A stretch of DNA of 16,618 bases, from positions 1-16,618 of the forward strand of contig NZ_RQFW01000008.1 of the NCBI RefSeq assembly GCF_004770145.1, written 5' to 3'. Positions within the stretch are counted from its first letter, which is position 1, and the number at the start of each line of letters is the position of its first letter. The position numbers were made by a program, and so were the translations under genes. This document shows positions 15,375 to 16,618 of this stretch, piece by piece. The notes beneath the pieces were generated by a model. It was given only the letters and a program-made list of their open reading frames with translations. It was not told the DNA's origin and did not search any database. Source of the DNA: Leptospira bourretii (GTDB lineage: Bacteria > Spirochaetota > Leptospiria > Leptospirales > Leptospiraceae).

Positions 15375-16618
15375 AGCCGAACATATGGCACGCATTGAAG
15401 AGGCTTTGAAGAAAAAAACAGATTGGGAAGTAAGTCTCCTCAACCAAGCAAGAAAAGGCGACCAGTTTGAAATCGATCAAGTGTATGCTGAGATCCAAAA
15501 AACCATCGCCAATATGGGAAGTGTCCCCAACACAGTCCTTCTCCAAAACAATGCTAACAAAATCCTAAACACGATCATGAATAGCAAACCCCAAGTTCTA
15601 GACAATCGAATGTTAGAACAAGGGATGTATACTGATGTTCAGTTCTTTGTGGATGAATTACAAAAATCCAAATACGACGAATCTAATGTAGAAAAGATGA
15701 AGTCGATGACAAAGGAGATGGAAGATCGCAGTAAACAAATGGCAGTCCTCCAAACATTGGACTCGTTATGGTCGTTACCACTTACTTTTGAAGCAACGAT
15801 CGCCGAACAAAACAAAGCCCTTGATGAACAGTTAACGATGCAATTATTGCAGGATAACTTTATCAAGATGGGACCTGGGTATGTAAGATCTGCTGTAGAT
15901 AAGATGGGAAATCCATCCTATCAAATACTCCCAACCTTTTCTTCTTTCTTATATATCAAACCGGATAAATTACCAACCGTCAAAGATTCCGATGGGAAGG
16001 AATGGGACCTAACCGATTACCAATCTTTGCAAGGGAAAAATGGTCCTGCGAGTGGGGAATTGACCACAATGGTGAGACTGGCTCGTAACCAAATGCAAAC
16101 AGACTTCAAACTGACATATGATCCCGAGAAGTCAGAAAACCGTGAAGTTGGTTTTACAATGCTTGATCCAAAAGCCATGGCAAAAGTAGCCCAAGCAGCC
16201 CAGTCAGCCATGATGCAGTTTACCACTGATCCTCAAAAGATGTTTGAGTTTAACTCTGCTGATGACAAAGGCAAAGAAGCCATGATGGAATCTGCGAAGA
16301 ACTCGGGTTATTTGGTAGGACCTACCGTGGGAGGAGCGTTCGGAAGTCACCACTTCAACCAGTTCTATCCAATCCTTAAGATGAAGGAAAAATATAACGA
16401 GATCAAAGCAGAGGGAGAGGCACTGAACGGCAATGGATTTGCCAATGCAGTGGGTGGAGTTGTCTCTGTTGCGACTGGTGGTCTCATCAACGCTAAAACT
16501 GCTGCTAAGTTCATGAACGATAATGGGGATGTGATTGATACCATTGCTTCGGTGGCTGCTGTAATTGCAGCACCGTTTACTGCTGGAGCATCCCTGATTG
16601 CCCTTGCTGCGTATAAAA
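15375..16618 (+). CDS. Fourth, 5'-truncated copy of the toxin backbone (runs off the window)
   Basis: From the ATG at 15385 (main-gene Met527) to the window end it follows the main gene without any insertion or deletion, up to main-gene base 2816, with mostly silent or conservative changes. It covers the charged helical part and reaches the Ala-rich hydrophobic segment (VIAAPFTAGAS). The frame is open into the E element (CTT CTG AAC before the junction) but no ribosome site fits the ATG. HINT and CT would lie beyond the window. As with cassettes 2 and 3, the missing 5' end suggests a donor cassette rather than a complete secreted toxin. Confidence 0.8.

Overview
The window looks like a chromosomal stretch of a Leptospira species. 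The basis is the backbone of the long protein at the left edge, which I recognise as the Leptospira-restricted very large protein family (TIGR04388, recalled from memory). The AT-rich base composition and a relaxed spirochaete-type lipobox in one protein agree with this. No tRNA, rRNA or CRISPR array is visible.

The window is a polymorphic-toxin locus with a main gene and serial cassettes. Layout, left to right: (1) 2-4807, the 3' part of a giant toxin gene: coiled-coil and Gly/Ala-rich backbone, then a pretoxin HINT domain (Cys to His-Asn), then a 154-residue C-terminal (CT) domain, followed by a small presumptive immunity gene (4819-5196). (2) 5199-5713, a non-coding spacer. (3) 5714-7180, a 5'-truncated copy with the same HINT region but a different CT with an Ala-His-His nuclease-like motif, followed by a DUF4375-type immunity gene (7185-7643). 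(4) 7646-11393, a long spacer with nested head-to-tail copies of one DDE-transposase element (minus strand) and a HigB/HigA-type toxin-antitoxin pair. (5) 11399-13192, another 5'-truncated HINT copy with a third CT, overlapping by ATGA a WD40-repeat putative lipoprotein (13189-14166), the candidate immunity protein. (6) 14179-15373, a third spacer with three stacked transposon-end repeats and a transposase remnant. (7) 15375 to the window end, a fourth, longer 5'-truncated copy of the backbone.

Two repeat families organise the locus. The 'T repeat' (conserved terminus TGAGCCTCGCC) is the 3' end of the transposase element. A copy starts 2, 2 and 12 bases after the stop codons of the three immunity genes. 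The 'E element' (about 230-265 bp, several hairpins, conserved terminus GGACTTCTGAACT) sits directly in front of every truncated toxin copy, joined each time to a different codon of the backbone. Each toxin/immunity unit therefore has shared sequence on both sides: HINT and backbone on the left, T repeat on the right. I infer that the truncated units are mostly silent cassettes that can be moved by recombination into the main gene, swapping toxin tip and cognate immunity together, as in Rhs and CDI orphan modules. The E element and the one-end-fixed, other-end-truncated T array are the least explained and most interesting parts.
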